A stretch of 6,303 nt of DNA from an uncultured Synergistia bacterium (GTDB lineage Bacteria > Eremiobacterota > SpSt-956 > JAKJGF01), in NCBI GenBank assembly GCA_937888925.1, contig CALARM010000606.1, positions 1-6,303 of the forward strand, given 5' to 3'. A program made the position numbers and the translations under genes. Positions 5,303 through 6,303 of the stretch are shown here, in pieces. Under the pieces are notes generated by a model that made no database searches, was not told the DNA's origin, and saw only the letters and a list, made by a program, of their open reading frames with translations. The first letter of the stretch is position 1, and each line of letters opens with the position of its first letter.

Positions 5303-6303
5303 TCATTTTATCCCTTTATCTTCATCATCATATGAGAAATCAGAATATAGTTTCTTCACACATTCAGGACAGATACCGTGAGAAAAGCGAGCCTCCGTAT
5401 GTCTGGTAACATAGGCTTCTACCTGTTCCCAGTAGCCCGTATCGTTTCTGATCTTTTTACAACTGGCACAGATTGGTATAAAACCTTTTAATGTTTTTAT
5501 CTCTGCTATGGCTTTCTTCAGTTCCTGAATGGTTTTTTCACGTTCTGCTTCGGCTTTTTTTCTGTCAGTAATATCTATCATTACCGCCAGAAAATATCTT
5601 TCCCCCTGGCTTTCTATTATGTCACCTGAAATCAATCCTTCACGGATACGGCCGTCTTTTGTTTTCAGTTTCGTCTCGAATTCACGGATACTTCTATGTT
5701 CTACAATCATCTGTATCATTTGTTCCAGTTCCTCTGCATCTGCAAATAGCTTCAGTTCTTTACTGGTTTTACCTGTGAGTTCTTCTTTTGAATATCCCAG
5801 GGTGTTCAGAAAGGCATCATTGATGTCAACCAGTGTCCTGTCTATGGCTCTTGTCACCGACATAAGTGCCGGGTTCATTCTGAAGAGTTTATCGAACTTC
5901 TGCAGAGCATCCTGTTCCTTTGTGAGATCTTTCGATATGCTGAACATACAATTTACGCCGCTCCATTTCCCGAACCATATACGTGTTTCCACTGGTATTA
6001 TCGATCCGCTTTTATTTGCGAGAGGAAGGGGACAGGTATTGCGTTTGCCACGGAGCATGTCTGACACTATTATTACTGCTTCATCTCTGGATGATGGCGG
6101 ATGCATTTCAATTATATGCATCGTCCTGAGTTCGTCCAGGCTGTAGCCGAGTTTCTGTGATGCTGCACTGTTTGCGTAGACAATCTGTCCTTCCGTATTA
6201 CTGACAAAAATCATATCTCCGATGGTTTCAAAGAAGGTACGGTAGTTTTCTTCACTTTCTACCAGCATGGTTTCTGTTCGTTTTCTTTCAAGTGCATTGG
6301 CAA
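5303..6303 (-). CDS. Multi-PAS signalling protein with C-terminal two-CxxC module (5' end outside window)
   Basis: The frame is open to the edge of the window, and the upstream residues ANALERKRTET read as an inter-domain helix, so the Met at 6268 is internal and the start lies beyond 6303. Counting from that Met: PAS domain 1 at about 5-117 (ENYRTFFETIGDMIFVSNTEGQIVYAN...GYSLDEL), PAS domain 2 at about 125-237 (MSVTRAIDRTLVDINDAFLNTLGYSKEEL, ending VMIDITDRKKAE), a coiled coil at about 236-260, then LKGFIPICASCKKIRND..GYWEQVEAYVTRH...FSHGICPECVKKLY. The last part holds Cys267/Cys270 and Cys300/Cys303, a layout suited to a metal site. I know this short module from the C-termini of PAS proteins and response regulators in several phyla; its role is not established as far as I know. 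No histidine kinase, GGDEF, EAL or HTH domain follows, so the output is unclear. The gene is convergent with the pilin operon. Confidence 0.85.
   Translation of the reverse strand, partial: ANALERKRTETMLVESEENYRTFFETIGDMIFVSNTEGQIVYANSAASQKLGYSLDELRTMHIIEMHPPSSRDEAVIIVSDMLRGKRNTCPLPLANKSGSIIPVETRIWFGKWSGVNCMFSISKDLTKEQDALQKFDKLFRMNPALMSVTRAIDRTLVDINDAFLNTLGYSKEELTGKTSKELKLFADAEELEQMIQMIVEHRSIREFETKLKTKDGRIREGLISGDIIESQGERYFLAVMIDITDRKKAEAEREKTIQELKKAIAEIKTLKGFIPICASCKKIRNDTGYWEQVEAYVTRHTEARFSHGICPECVKKLYSDFSYDDEDKGIK

Noticed and set aside
5529..6146. Plus-strand open frame of 205 codons opposite the PAS gene
   Set aside because: It is a Ser-rich antisense shadow; the opposite strand has clear PAS domains.
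1..6303. CRISPR array
   Set aside because: No direct repeat of 20-40 bases recurs at regular spacing anywhere in the window.

Overview
The window looks like a chromosomal stretch of a moderately AT-rich bacterium, probably Gram-negative and uncultured. The case for two membranes rests on a secreted (Sec-signal) hydrolase and on pseudopilins of the type II secretion/type IV pilus kind. The taxon cannot be fixed from the sequence. The style of the pilin genes (large PilX/GspK-like protein, a pseudopilin ending in SPRN) and of the C-terminal cysteine module on the PAS protein reminds me of candidate phyla such as Wallbacteria or Riflebacteria, or of deltaproteobacteria and spirochaetes. That is an impression only.

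Layout from left to right. (1) 1-279 is the 3' end of a plus-strand membrane protein that resembles the M2-M3-M4 part of a prokaryotic pentameric ligand-gated ion channel. (2) 280-528 is a spacer with a long imperfect inverted repeat and a good sigma70-type promoter. (3) 529-801 encodes a 90-residue Nif11-type RiPP precursor: a conserved leader, a Gly-Gly cleavage site and a 29-residue core with six cysteines. No maturase or transporter lies in the window, so it appears orphaned here. (4) 802-1010 holds a terminator-like hairpin and a second inverted repeat. (5) 1011-1844, minus strand, is an exported cyclase-family (kynurenine formamidase-like) metal hydrolase. (6) 1860-2441 is a 582-base gene-free stretch with a 14-bp palindrome, a 9-bp-stem hairpin, a ~150-bp inverted-repeat element and a TTGACT-N17-TATACT promoter. 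(7) 2442-5134 is a two-gene operon for a GspJ/PilW-like pseudopilin and a large PilX/GspK-like one. (8) 5135-5302 is a structured, GC-rich convergent spacer. (9) 5303-6303, minus strand, is the C-terminal part of a multi-PAS protein ending in a two-CxxC cysteine module.

The genes do not form one obvious pathway. The two pilin-like genes clearly belong together. The Nif11 precursor has its own promoter and hairpin, so it is probably a single-gene transcription unit whose enzymes are encoded elsewhere or outside the window. A recurring theme is that most intergenic gaps contain inverted repeats, three of them with long (18-26 nt), widely spaced arms. These may be small non-autonomous mobile elements or structured RNAs. 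The most interesting candidate is the orphan Cys-rich RiPP precursor bracketed by two such repeats.
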